A stretch of 16,653 bases of DNA from VBCK01 sp035511515 (GTDB lineage Bacteria; Pseudomonadota; Gammaproteobacteria; Burkholderiales; Burkholderiaceae_F): NCBI GenBank assembly GCA_035511515.1, contig DATKFG010000026.1, forward strand, positions 1 through 16,653, in the 5' to 3' direction. The notes under the pieces were generated by a model. The model searched no databases, was not told where the DNA came from, and saw only the letters and a program-made list of their open reading frames with translations. Shown here in pieces: positions 7,683 through 14,980 of this stretch; within the stretch, counting starts at the first letter, position 1, and every line of letters starts with the position of its first letter. A program made the position numbers and the translations under genes.

Positions 7683-8041
7683 GCTTCGACCTGTTCAACG
7701 AACGTCTCGGGTTCGATCGGCTTCGGAATATAGCCCTCGAAGCCGGCCTCGAGGACATAAGCGCGGTCGCCCCGCATCGAAAAGGCCGTCACCGCGACCA
7801 CCGGCAGACCGCTCAACTCCGGGTCGCCGCGCAATTGCTCCAGCACCTCGTAGCCGTCCAGCACCGGCACCTGCAGGTCGCAAAGAACCAGATCCGGGTG
7901 CGTCTGCCGCGCCAGGCGGACAGCTTCGACTCCATCGGTGGCGACCAGCGTTTGGTGGCCCGCCCTTGTCAGCAGGTATTCGACCAATGCGAGGTTGGCC
8001 TTGTTGTCCTCGACGATCAGGATGCGTGCCGCCATCGTCAC
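7646..8041 (-). CDS. Single-domain response regulator (CheY-like receiver)
   Basis: This 131-residue protein is a receiver domain with no output domain. The phosphorylation site is complete: acidic pair E11/D12 in VEDN, phospho-acceptor D55 in LCDLQVP, T85 in VTAFS and K107 in YIPKPIE. It is of the DivK/CheY type often found after soluble PAS kinases and likely relays phosphate or binds a partner. The start is GTG 8041 in a four-base overlap with the kinase stop, so it is translationally coupled to the kinase; ATG 8035 two codons on is an alternative. Its 3' end runs 37 bases into the end of hpnL on the opposite strand. Confidence 0.9.
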   Translation of the reverse strand: MTMAARILIVEDNKANLALVEYLLTRAGHQTLVATDGVEAVRLARQTHPDLVLCDLQVPVLDGYEVLEQLRGDPELSGLPVVAVTAFSMRGDRAYVLEAGFEGYIPKPIEPETFVEQVEAYLRPELRSRRE

Positions 8042-9555
8042 GCCTGCGGAAGTACCAGGGTGAAGGTGCTGCCCTTGCCGGGCTCGCTCAGCACCAGTAT
8101 TCGCCCTCCGAGTGCTTCGGCCAGTTTCTGGCTCAGATGCAGGCCAAGCCCGGTCCCTTCTGACGGCCTGCCCCGGGCCGCGTCCAACCGTGAGAACGCG
8201 GTAAACAGCTTTCCCAGATCTTCCGCCGCGATACCGATGCCGGTGTCGGCCACGCTGATCTCGACCGTCGGGGTGCCTGCGCGCAAGCCGCGCGTGAGAT
8301 GGATCCGGATGCCGCCGTGGTCGGTGAAGTTTACGGCGTTGTTGACCAGATTCAGAACGATCTGCCTCAGCGCGCGCTGATCAACTCGCACCGACAACTC
8401 CTCATCGGGCGTAAGGACTTCCAGTGTCAGTCCGCGGCCCTTGGCAAGCGGACGCAGCGAGCCGGCCACATCCTCGACCAATTCGGCGCACAGCGTCGGC
8501 TCCGCTCTGAGCTCGATCGTTCCGGCCTCGATCTTGGCCAGATCGAGCAGGTCATCGATCAGTGAAAGCAGGTGACGGGCGCCCGACTGGACCATCTTCA
8601 ACTGCTTTTCCTGGTCCCGGGTGAGTGGCCCGGGAAGCTTCATCAACAGCGTGCCGGTGAAGCCGAGCACCGCGTTCAGGGGGGTGCGAAGCTGATGGCT
8701 CATCGCGGCCAGGAACCGCCCCTTCGCCTGGTTGGCCCGCTTCAGCTCGGCCCTCTTTTCCTCGAGCGCGCGTTCGAACTGCTTGCGTTCGGTGATGTCG
8801 CGTATCGCGGCCAGCACCAGGGCACCGCCTTCTGCGGCCGGCAGCGGGCTCAGGCTGATCGAGACCGCAAACTCGCTTCCATCCTTGCGCAGTCCGTACA
8901 GTTCCAGGCCGGCCCCCATTTCCCGGACGCGCGGCTGCGCGAAGAAGCCGGTGCGGTGACCCGCATGGGTTTCGCGGTAGCGCTGCGGCAGAAGCTTTTC
9001 GATCTGCAGCGTGCGCAACTCCTCACGGTCGTACCCGAACAGCTGCGCGGCGCGGGAATTGGCAAGCGCGATCCGGCCGTTCGAACCGACCATCACGATG
9101 CCGTCGGGCATCGACTCGAGCAGATCGCCGAATCTGGCTCCCAGCAGCCTCGCGTCGCGCAAGACCTTCAGATGGGTAACGTCCTTTTCGGTGGAGATGA
9201 CGATATTGAGCGCACCGTCCGGACCGCGAATCGCCTTTTTAGTCGCATCGACGTGGATCAGCGACCCGTTCTTCGCTCTGCGGATCGACTCATGGGTCGA
9301 CTGCCCGCTCGCGAGCGTCTCGGCCAGGATGCGTGCTTCCTCGTGAATGCGGTCTTCCGGAACGATCAAGTCGCGCAGCAGGCGGTTGACCGCCTCTGCG
9401 CTCGTGTAGCCGAAGATCGATTCGGCAGCGCGATTCCAGAAGAGCGTGCGGCCGTCGGCCGCCGTCGCGATGATGGCCTCCGGCCACTCCTCGAACAGGA
9501 GCCTGCCGAGATCGGCGGTCACGCGTGCCTCGTCGATGCGATTTGGCCTGGCCAC
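8038..9555 (-). CDS. Soluble PAS-PAS sensor histidine kinase
   Basis: A 505-residue kinase without membrane segments, so the signal is cytoplasmic. PAS domain 1 spans about residues 17-130 (FEEWPEAIIATAADG, FWNRAAESIFGY) and PAS domain 2 about 140-260 (LLESMPDGIVMV, LANSRAAQLFGY, ending DITERKQ). A short coiled coil follows, then HisKA with phospho-acceptor H287 in AMSHQLRTPLN, N-box near 402-411 (LNLVNNAVNF), G1 DTGIGI at 437-442 and G2 GTGLGL at 467-472. The second residue after the His is Leu-Arg-Thr-Pro as usual. GTG 9555 is the longest start but sits in a hairpin and has no ribosome-binding site. GTG 9522 (residue 12) has GAGG five bases before it and may be the true start. Order regulator-kinase-receiver suggests one signalling unit. 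Confidence 0.92.
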   Translation of the reverse strand: MARPNRIDEARVTADLGRLLFEEWPEAIIATAADGRTLFWNRAAESIFGYTSAEAVNRLLRDLIVPEDRIHEEARILAETLASGQSTHESIRRAKNGSLIHVDATKKAIRGPDGALNIVISTEKDVTHLKVLRDARLLGARFGDLLESMPDGIVMVGSNGRIALANSRAAQLFGYDREELRTLQIEKLLPQRYRETHAGHRTGFFAQPRVREMGAGLELYGLRKDGSEFAVSISLSPLPAAEGGALVLAAIRDITERKQFERALEEKRAELKRANQAKGRFLAAMSHQLRTPLNAVLGFTGTLLMKLPGPLTRDQEKQLKMVQSGARHLLSLIDDLLDLAKIEAGTIELRAEPTLCAELVEDVAGSLRPLAKGRGLTLEVLTPDEELSVRVDQRALRQIVLNLVNNAVNFTDHGGIRIHLTRGLRAGTPTVEISVADTGIGIAAEDLGKLFTAFSRLDAARGRPSEGTGLGLHLSQKLAEALGGRILVLSEPGKGSTFTLVLPQA

Positions 9556-9577
9556 CGGGATGAAACGACCCGGTGGC
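9551..9577. promoter_or_regulatory. Perfect 9-bp hairpin covering the longest kinase start
   Basis: Arms 9551-9559 and 9569-9577 are perfect reverse complements (GCCACCGGG / CCCGGTGGC) around a nine-base loop. In the minus-strand message the GTG at 9555-9553 lies in the 3' arm, so translation from it would be blocked when folded. The hairpin may instead lie in the leader if the kinase starts at GTG 9522. Confidence 0.5.
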
Positions 9578-9602
9578 GGAAGTGGACATAGCTTACGGAT
9601 CA

Positions 9603-9630
9603 GTAACGAAGCTGCCTATCGTGGCGTTAC
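9603..9630. promoter_or_regulatory. Inverted repeat upstream of the kinase gene (possible operator)
   Basis: GTAACG at 9603-9608 faces CGTTAC at 9625-9630 across 16 bases, in the 125-base gap between the LuxR-type regulator gene and the kinase gene. Half-site centres are about two helical turns apart, a spacing seen with dimeric regulators. The binding protein is unknown. Confidence 0.3.
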
Positions 9631-9656
9631 GACTGGACCCGTCGTGAAATCCCGAT

Positions 9657-9680
9657 CGCTGTAGCCGCGCGCGTACAGCG
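9657..9680 (-). terminator. Hairpin directly after the LuxR-type regulator gene
   Basis: CGCTGTA at 9657-9663 pairs with TACAGCG at 9674-9680 around a ten-base G/C loop. It starts at the base after the minus-strand TAG stop (9683-9681). No T-rich tract follows on the minus strand, so it may attenuate rather than end transcription into the kinase gene. Confidence 0.35.
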
Positions 9681-10415
9681 CTAGTCAAGGGGAATGATTC
9701 CGTGCCGAATCGCATACCGGACCAGTGATGGCAGGTTGTCGATGCCGAGCTTTCGCATCAGCCTGACCCGATAAGCCTCCACGGTCCGGCGGGACAGCCC
9801 GATCACGCGACCGGCCTCCGAATTGGATTTGCCTTCGGTCACCAGTTTCAGGATATTTCGCTCGGTCGCGGTGAGCACCTCGACCGCGGATTCGCGGTGC
9901 CGGGCGCCCTCGCGTTGATCGAGCAGGGCCTGCGCGAGGGTCTGGCTGATATAGCGGTCACCGCTGGCTACTGCCCGCACCGCGCGCACCAGTTCATCGG
10001 CGCCGGTCTCCTTTGGAAGAAAGCCGCGCGCACCGGCGTCGATCGCGCGCCGCACGATGATGGGCGACGAATGGGCCGACAGGATCAGCACGCGGCTGCC
10101 CGGAACACGGTCGCTCAGGATCCGCGTTGCGTCGATCCCGTTCATGCCCGACATCGTGATTTCCATCAAGACGATCGAGGGGTTTAAGCGCTCCGCCTCC
10201 CGCAGCGCCACGTCCGTGTCTGCGACGGATGCGATGACCCGCATGTCCGCCTCGCGCTCGAGTACGGCTTGCACACCGTCACGCACGATGCGATGGTCAT
10301 CGACGAGCAAGGCTGAGATGAGCGGTTGGACGATTCGGTTTGGCTTGATCTTTTGCGCCGGCACAGGATCGATACTTCCGGACGCGCGGCTCCCCAGGCG
10401 ACCGCGCCGCCGCAT
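9681..10415 (-). CDS. NarL/LuxR-type response regulator with Glu at the phospho-acceptor site
   Basis: A 244-residue two-domain regulator. The receiver domain starts near residue 33 (ISALLVDDHRIVRDG), with acidic D39/D40, S113 at the Thr/Ser switch and K135 in FLPKE. At the position of the phospho-accepting Asp there is E85 (IVLMEITMSGMNG; codon GAA at 10163-10161), and the usual MPG is MSG. The C-terminal LuxR-type helix-turn-helix is complete (LTATERNILKLVTEG at 181-195; GLSRRTVEAYR at 206-216; MRKLGI). ATG 10415 gives a 30-residue extension with no clear ribosome-binding site; GTG at residue 18 is another candidate. It is upstream of, and in line with, the kinase and receiver genes, and divergent from tryptophanase. 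It probably binds DNA independently of phosphorylation, which is inference from E85. Confidence 0.9.
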   Translation of the reverse strand: MRRRGRLGSRASGSIDPVPAQKIKPNRIVQPLISALLVDDHRIVRDGVQAVLEREADMRVIASVADTDVALREAERLNPSIVLMEITMSGMNGIDATRILSDRVPGSRVLILSAHSSPIIVRRAIDAGARGFLPKETGADELVRAVRAVASGDRYISQTLAQALLDQREGARHRESAVEVLTATERNILKLVTEGKSNSEAGRVIGLSRRTVEAYRVRLMRKLGIDNLPSLVRYAIRHGIIPLD

Positions 10416-10635
10416 CGTAAGGTTGGGAGTTGCCGCTGGATACCGTGAATCTACGACGCCGCGGTCGTACCTTCACGATCGCCGGATTCGACGATGACGA
10501 TGGCCGGTCCAAACGACCCAAGTGCCGCCATGGCTTTCTGGCGGACCAGGCGGGACGCGATGAAGGCGCGCCGGATAGGGATGAATGCCATCTGTCCTAT
10601 ATTGGTGCATTTCCAGGCGCGACCACGGGCAACGG
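10416..10635. promoter_or_regulatory. Divergent control region between the LuxR-type regulator and tryptophanase
   Basis: A 220-base gap with no supportable gene. It holds an 18-base inverted repeat at 10452-10469 (TACGAC, six bases, GTCGTA) and a TATATT at 10598-10603 that could be a -10 element for tryptophanase, though no good -35 stands 16-18 bases before it. A TnaC-like leader peptide rich in Trp and Pro is not seen. Confidence 0.35.
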
Positions 10636-12030
10636 ATGAAGCCGTTTGAGCCACGATCCATCATCGAACCGTTCCGCATCCGGTCGGTCGAGCCGATCCG
10701 CTTCACCACCCTCGAACAGCGCGAAGCCGCATTGCGCCAAGCGGGCCACAACCCTTTTCTGCTGCGAGCGGAGGACGTGCAGATCGATCTGCTGACCGAC
10801 AGCGGCACCGGTGCCATGTCCGCGCGCCAGTGGGCCGGGATGATTGCCAGCGACGAGTCGTATGCGGGCGCCTCGTCGTTTTACCGGTTCGAGCGGGCGG
10901 TTCAGGACGTGACCGGATTCCGGCACGTGATCCCGACGCATCAAGGTCGTGCTGCCGAGCACATCCTGTTCGCGACGATCGCCAGGCCGGGCGATGTGAT
11001 TCCGAGCAACGCGCACTTCGACACCACGCGTGCCCACATCGAGCGGCAGGGGGCGCAGGCGCGCGACCTGCCGTGCGCGCAGTCGCGCGATCCGACCCTG
11101 CGGCATCCTTTCAAGGGCGACATGGATCTGGAGGCGCTGCGACTGACGATCCAGGAGGTCGGACCGGCGCGCATCCCGGCCGTGATGATGACGGTGACCA
11201 ACAACACCCTGGGCGGCCAACCGGTGAGCATGGCCAATGTTCGCGGTGCCAGCGCGCTCGCGCGCGCCCACGGCATACCGTTCCTCATCGACGCCTGCCG
11301 CTTCGCCGAGAACGCCTGGTTCATCAGGACGCGCGAAGCCGGCTACGAGCAGGCCAAGCCGATCGATATCGCGCGGCAGATGTTCGCCCTGGCCGATGGT
11401 TGCACGATGAGCGCCAAGAAGGACGGCATGTCCAACATCGGCGGGTTTCTGGCGGTGAACGATGACGAGTTGGCGGCGCGCTGCCGCAACCTGGAGATCC
11501 TGACCGAAGGGTTCCCCACATACGGCGGCATGGCCGGCTACGATCTGGAAGCGGTGGCCCAGGGGCTGTACGAGGCGCTGGACGAGGGTTACCTGCGCTA
11601 CCGGGTCCGCTCGATCGAATACCTCGGCGAAAAGCTGCTGGCCGGCGGGGTGCCGATCGTGCAGCCTACGGGCGGGCACGCGGTCTACATCGATGCACGT
11701 GCCCTGTTGCCGCACATCCCGGCGCAGCACTACCCGGCCTGGTCGCTGAACAACGGCCTGTACCTGGTCGGCGGCGTGCGCGGGGCCGAGGTCGGGTCGG
11801 TGATGTTCGGCCGCCAGCCGGACGGCTCGGAGCGGATGGCGCACCTGGACCTGGTGCGCCTGGCGTTTCCGCGTCGCGTCTACACGCAGAGCCATGTCGA
11901 CTATCTGGCCGAGGTGATCCTCGAGGTGGCTGCGCAGAAGGCGGATCTTCCGGGCTATCGCATCGTGGAGCAGGCGCCCGTGCTGCGCCATTTCACGGCC
12001 CGGCTGCAACCGATTGAATCCGGGAGGTGA
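10636..12030 (+). CDS. tnaA: Tryptophanase (L-tryptophan indole-lyase)
   Basis: A 464-residue PLP enzyme of the beta-eliminating lyase family, which splits L-tryptophan to indole, pyruvate and ammonia in the cytoplasm. The whole length aligns by eye with the family: EPFRIRSVEP at 11-20, DLLTDSGTGAM at 51-61, PTHQGR at 100-105, GGQPVSMAN at 193-201, RFAENAWFI, SAKKD with PLP lysine K262, and PTYGGMAG. The close relative tyrosine phenol-lyase is distinguished by three positions. Here D129 (FDTT), V386 (AEVGS) and H452 (LRHFTARL) match tryptophanase, whereas tyrosine phenol-lyase has Thr, Arg and Phe. ATG 10636 gives the normal family N-terminus; an in-frame upstream start at 10585 is not needed. 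The ribosome-binding site is weak. The stop lies three bases before the TTG of the amidohydrolase. No tryptophan permease is present in the window. Confidence 0.9.
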   Translation: MKPFEPRSIIEPFRIRSVEPIRFTTLEQREAALRQAGHNPFLLRAEDVQIDLLTDSGTGAMSARQWAGMIASDESYAGASSFYRFERAVQDVTGFRHVIPTHQGRAAEHILFATIARPGDVIPSNAHFDTTRAHIERQGAQARDLPCAQSRDPTLRHPFKGDMDLEALRLTIQEVGPARIPAVMMTVTNNTLGGQPVSMANVRGASALARAHGIPFLIDACRFAENAWFIRTREAGYEQAKPIDIARQMFALADGCTMSAKKDGMSNIGGFLAVNDDELAARCRNLEILTEGFPTYGGMAGYDLEAVAQGLYEALDEGYLRYRVRSIEYLGEKLLAGGVPIVQPTGGHAVYIDARALLPHIPAQHYPAWSLNNGLYLVGGVRGAEVGSVMFGRQPDGSERMAHLDLVRLAFPRRVYTQSHVDYLAEVILEVAAQKADLPGYRIVEQAPVLRHFTARLQPIESGR

Positions 12031-12036
12031 GTTTTG
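12022..12036 (+). promoter_or_regulatory. Strong ribosome-binding site deciding a TTG start
   Basis: GGGAGG at 12022-12027 overlaps the end of tryptophanase and stands six bases before TTG 12034. No ATG or GTG lies in a better position before the signal peptide, so the amidohydrolase starts with TTG and is coupled to tryptophanase. Confidence 0.75.
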
Positions 12037-13455
12037 GATCGGTTAACAGCATCGCTGGTTGCCGCAATTGCCTCGTGCTGCGTGGGCGTCGCCGCCGCCG
12101 AGGTGCCAGCGCCCATGGTTGCGATCGTGGACACGACGGTCGTGTTGCCCGATCGGGATGGTGGTGATGCGATTCGCCCTCACAGCACGGTGCTGATCGA
12201 CGGCTCCCGGATCCGGGCGGTCGGTCCGAGCGCCACCACCCCGGTTCCGAAAGCCGCCCAGGTGGTCGATGGTGCCGGCAAGTGGCTGATCCCCGGTCTG
12301 ATCGACGCCCATGTCCATTTCTTCCAGTCGGGAAACTTCTACACCCGCCCCGACGGCCTCGACCTGACCCGTCGCGTTCCCTACGCCAGCGAGGTTGCGC
12401 GCAACAAGGCGCGCCTGGCCGCGACGTTCAAGGTGTGGATTGCGAGCGGGGTGACCACGGTAGTCGATGTCGGCGGACCGATGTGGAACTTCGAGGTGCG
12501 CAAGGCGGCGCAGGCAGCCGAGGCGGCGCCCTACGTCGCCGTCGCGGGCCCGCTCGTTTCCATGGTGGCGGACCCCAAGCTCGAGCTCGACGATCCGCCG
12601 ATCATCAAGGCCGCCTCGGCCGAGGAGGCGGTGGCTCTGGTCGCCCGGCAGCTTCCCCGCAAGCCGGACTACATCAAGGTCTGGTTCATTCACCAGGAAG
12701 GAACCGATCTGGCCGCCCAGGAGGCGATCGTCCGGGCCGCCGCCGATGCGGCTCATCAGGCCGGCGTGCCGCTGGCGGTGCACGCCACCGAGCTGGCCAC
12801 CGCGAAAGCGGCGTTGCGCGCAGGCGCCGATTACCTGGTGCATTCGGTTCAGGACGAGCCGGTCGACGCGGAATTCCTGGCTCTGATGAAGCGCAACAAG
12901 GCGCTGTACTGTCCGACGCTGTGGGTGGTTTCGGGCTACCGATATGCCTTTGCCGGGCTGTGGCGCCCGACGCCGGCCGAGCAGCGACTGGCGGACCCGC
13001 AGATCCTGTCGATGATGCAGGACCTGCAGAGCATTCCCAAGGAGGAACTTCCCGACCGGATCGTGCAGCGGATGGCGCAGGCCAAGACGCCTGAGCCACC
13101 GACGATGATGCTGAGCAATCTGAAGGTGGTGCACGACGCCGGCGTGCCGGTGGTGATGGGCACCGATGCCGGCAACATCGGCACGCTGCACGGTCCCTCG
13201 GTGTTCCGCGAGATGGCGCTGATGCAGCAGGCCGGCCTGACACCGCTGCAGGTGCTGCGGGCGGCCACCGTCACGGGCGCGCGCGCAGCGCGGCGCGAAC
13301 CGCCGGCCGGCACGATCGTTGCCGGCGCCCCGGCCGACCTCGTATTGCTGGACGCGGATCCCACCGCGGACATCAACAACGCGGCGCGCATCGTTCGCGT
13401 TTTCAGGAACGGCCGGATGTTCGATCCGGACGCATTGATTGCATCGATTCGGTAG
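12034..13455 (+). CDS. Exported amidohydrolase, imidazolonepropionase/prolidase-like
   Basis: A 473-residue metal-dependent hydrolase of the amidohydrolase superfamily. An N-terminal export signal covers about residues 1-22 (cleavage near AAA-EV); a lipobox-like IASC at 12-15 leaves a lipoprotein possible. Metal ligands are H93 and H95 in IDAHVHF, probable carboxylated lysine K215 in DYIKVW, H250 in AVHATE, H270 in LVHSVQD and D378 in MGTDAG. The C-terminal beta-sandwich ends with GAPADLVLLDADP. The relatives with this ligand set include Xaa-Pro dipeptidases and other hydrolases, so the substrate cannot be named. It begins with TTG three bases after tryptophanase and has a strong ribosome-binding site, so the two form an operon. 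An exported peptidase supplying amino acids is a reasonable inference. It converges with the second amidohydrolase gene. Confidence 0.85.
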   Translation: MDRLTASLVAAIASCCVGVAAAEVPAPMVAIVDTTVVLPDRDGGDAIRPHSTVLIDGSRIRAVGPSATTPVPKAAQVVDGAGKWLIPGLIDAHVHFFQSGNFYTRPDGLDLTRRVPYASEVARNKARLAATFKVWIASGVTTVVDVGGPMWNFEVRKAAQAAEAAPYVAVAGPLVSMVADPKLELDDPPIIKAASAEEAVALVARQLPRKPDYIKVWFIHQEGTDLAAQEAIVRAAADAAHQAGVPLAVHATELATAKAALRAGADYLVHSVQDEPVDAEFLALMKRNKALYCPTLWVVSGYRYAFAGLWRPTPAEQRLADPQILSMMQDLQSIPKEELPDRIVQRMAQAKTPEPPTMMLSNLKVVHDAGVPVVMGTDAGNIGTLHGPSVFREMALMQQAGLTPLQVLRAATVTGARAARREPPAGTIVAGAPADLVLLDADPTADINNAARIVRVFRNGRMFDPDALIASIR

Positions 13456-13483
13456 TGAAGCCCTGACGTGATGCCGCGCGGGT

Positions 13484-14803
13484 CTACTTGCCACCCACGT
13501 AGATCACGCCTTCCTTCATCACCAGGATCGGGTGCTGCGTGGACTGCATGTCGGTCAGCGGATCGCCCACAACTGCCACGATGTCCGCAGACTTTCCGGG
13601 CTGCAGCGTTCCCGTCTGATCGGAGATGCCGAGCAGGTCGGCGCCGTTGGCGGTGCCCGCAACCAGCGCCTGCGCCGGCGTCATCCCGTTTTTCACCATC
13701 AGTGAAAACTCCACGGCGTTCCTGCCGTGCGGCCCGACCGCTGCGTCCGTGCCCATCGCAATCGGTACCCCGAGCTTGACCGCGTGCTGCAGCATCTGCT
13801 GGTGCTGCGCGGCGGCGGCACGGACCTTGGCCGCGATGAACGGCGGATAGGTGTCGACCTTCTGGCTCGTCCAGTAGCTCGCCGACATGGTCGGTACGAG
13901 GTACACGTGCTTGCGCTTCATCTCGAGCAGCGTGTCGTCCTGCAGGAAGGTGCCGTGCTCGATGGAGTCCACGCCGGCGGCAATCGCCATCTTCGCGGCA
14001 CGGTCGCCGTGGCAGTGTGCCGCGACCTTGCGACCCCACGTATGAGCTTCGGTAACGATCGCGTTCATCTCTTCCTGGGTCAGCTGCACGTTGTCCACCG
14101 GGTCGGTCAGCGACAGCACGCCGCCCGACGGCATGAACTTGATCAGATCGGCCCCGAACTTGATCTGGTACCGCACCGCGGCCCGGCACTCCTCCGGGCC
14201 GTTGCAGACCCCCTGGATCGGTCCTGCGGGCGCGATCCGCTGCGGCGGGTAAGGGGCCTGGTCGGCATGTCCGCCGGTGGACCCGATCGCATAGTTCGAC
14301 ACGAGCATGCGCGGGCCGGGAATCATCCCCGCCCGGATCGCGTTTCGAAGGCCGGCGGCAACGTAGTCCGTCGAACCGACATCTCGCACGGTGGTGATGC
14401 CCGCTTCCAGCGTCACCTTGGCGTGATGGGCGCCGTAAAGCGCCTGCTCTGCCGGGAACCGCATGGTCTCGTCGAAAAAATCCGCGTACCAGTTGTTGCT
14501 CGAAGCCGACCCCAGATGGACATGAGCATCGATGAAACCCGGCAGCAGCGTCGCATCGCCCAGATCGATGACCTGCGCGTCGACCGGGAACTTGGCATCG
14601 CTCCCGACAGCCTGGATCTTCGAACCAGCAACGACAACGACGCCGCCGTCAACGAGCTTGCCGGATGCCGAGTCGAACAGGTGGGCTGCCTTCAGAACGA
14701 TGGGGCGGGGCGCCTCGGACGGCTCGGCACCGGAGGCCGATGAGGTGGCGAGGATTGCCAGCGCCCCAAGGAATAGATCTGTCAGCCGCGTTGTTGTTCT
14801 CAT
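13484..14803 (-). CDS. Exported amidohydrolase, Xaa-Pro dipeptidase-like
   Basis: A 439-residue amidohydrolase with a Sec-type signal peptide (MRTTTRLTDLFLGALAILA, cleavage near ASG-AE, residues 24-27). The full binuclear ligand set is present: H94 and H96 in IDAHVHLG, K222 in LIKFM, H263 in AAHCHGD, H283 in SIEHGTF and D353 in MGTDA. The C-terminus carries GTLQPGKSADIVAVVGDP, typical of the family. Characterised relatives hydrolyse N-acyl or Xaa-Pro/Xaa-Arg peptides; the substrate here is unknown. ATG 14803 is preceded by GGAGA (14814-14810 on the minus strand) at suitable spacing. It converges with the tnaA-linked amidohydrolase across 28 bases and diverges from the Pro/Tyr-rich protein gene, sharing the 177-base control region with it. 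The two amidohydrolases differ clearly in sequence and are not a recent duplication. Confidence 0.87.
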   Translation of the reverse strand: MRTTTRLTDLFLGALAILATSSASGAEPSEAPRPIVLKAAHLFDSASGKLVDGGVVVVAGSKIQAVGSDAKFPVDAQVIDLGDATLLPGFIDAHVHLGSASSNNWYADFFDETMRFPAEQALYGAHHAKVTLEAGITTVRDVGSTDYVAAGLRNAIRAGMIPGPRMLVSNYAIGSTGGHADQAPYPPQRIAPAGPIQGVCNGPEECRAAVRYQIKFGADLIKFMPSGGVLSLTDPVDNVQLTQEEMNAIVTEAHTWGRKVAAHCHGDRAAKMAIAAGVDSIEHGTFLQDDTLLEMKRKHVYLVPTMSASYWTSQKVDTYPPFIAAKVRAAAAQHQQMLQHAVKLGVPIAMGTDAAVGPHGRNAVEFSLMVKNGMTPAQALVAGTANGADLLGISDQTGTLQPGKSADIVAVVGDPLTDMQSTQHPILVMKEGVIYVGGK

Positions 14804-14890
14804 CTCGTTTCTCCGCGTGATCTCGGGTGGCCGCGCGCTCGAGCCGGCCGGGATCTTACGGTACCGGGCATATTTTCGTTACAAATTAAT

Positions 14891-14931
14891 GCAACGACAC
14901 CGTTGCGTTTCATTTAAAACGGGCTTAGGCT
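14891..14931 (+). promoter_or_regulatory. Putative promoter overlapped by a 16-bp dyad (possible TetR operator)
   Basis: GCAACG (14891-14896) and CGTTGC (14901-14906) form a dyad with a four-base spacer in an A/T-rich patch. A sigma-70-like promoter reads TTGCGT at 14903-14908, 17 bases, TAGGCT at 14926-14931. The dyad overlaps the -35 element. A TetR-family gene lies downstream in the same unit, so autoregulation is the simplest guess. Confidence 0.5.
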
Positions 14932-14966
14932 GCAAGCAGTCGATGGGTAGCAGACGCACATTCGAC

Positions 14967-14973
14967 AGGAGGT
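14967..14973 (+). promoter_or_regulatory. Consensus ribosome-binding site
   Basis: AGGAGGT ends seven bases before ATG 14981. It is the best Shine-Dalgarno sequence in the window and points to high expression of the small Pro/Tyr-rich protein. Confidence 0.85.
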
Positions 14974-14980
14974 CCGAGCC

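Noticed and set aside
10416..10635. TnaC-like leader peptide upstream of tryptophanase
   Set aside because: No short frame with the expected Trp and Pro placement was found in the gap.
10585..10635. Seventeen-residue N-terminal extension of tryptophanase
   Set aside because: The residues are not family-like and ATG 10636 gives the normal N-terminal length.
10636..12030. Tyrosine phenol-lyase as the identity of the PLP lyase
   Set aside because: The discriminating positions D129, V386 and H452 fit tryptophanase; the Arg needed for phenol binding is absent.
12067..12081. Lipobox making the first amidohydrolase a lipoprotein
   Set aside because: IASC fits the minimal pattern, but the signal segment has little positive charge and continues hydrophobic to a good AAA cleavage site; left as a possibility only.
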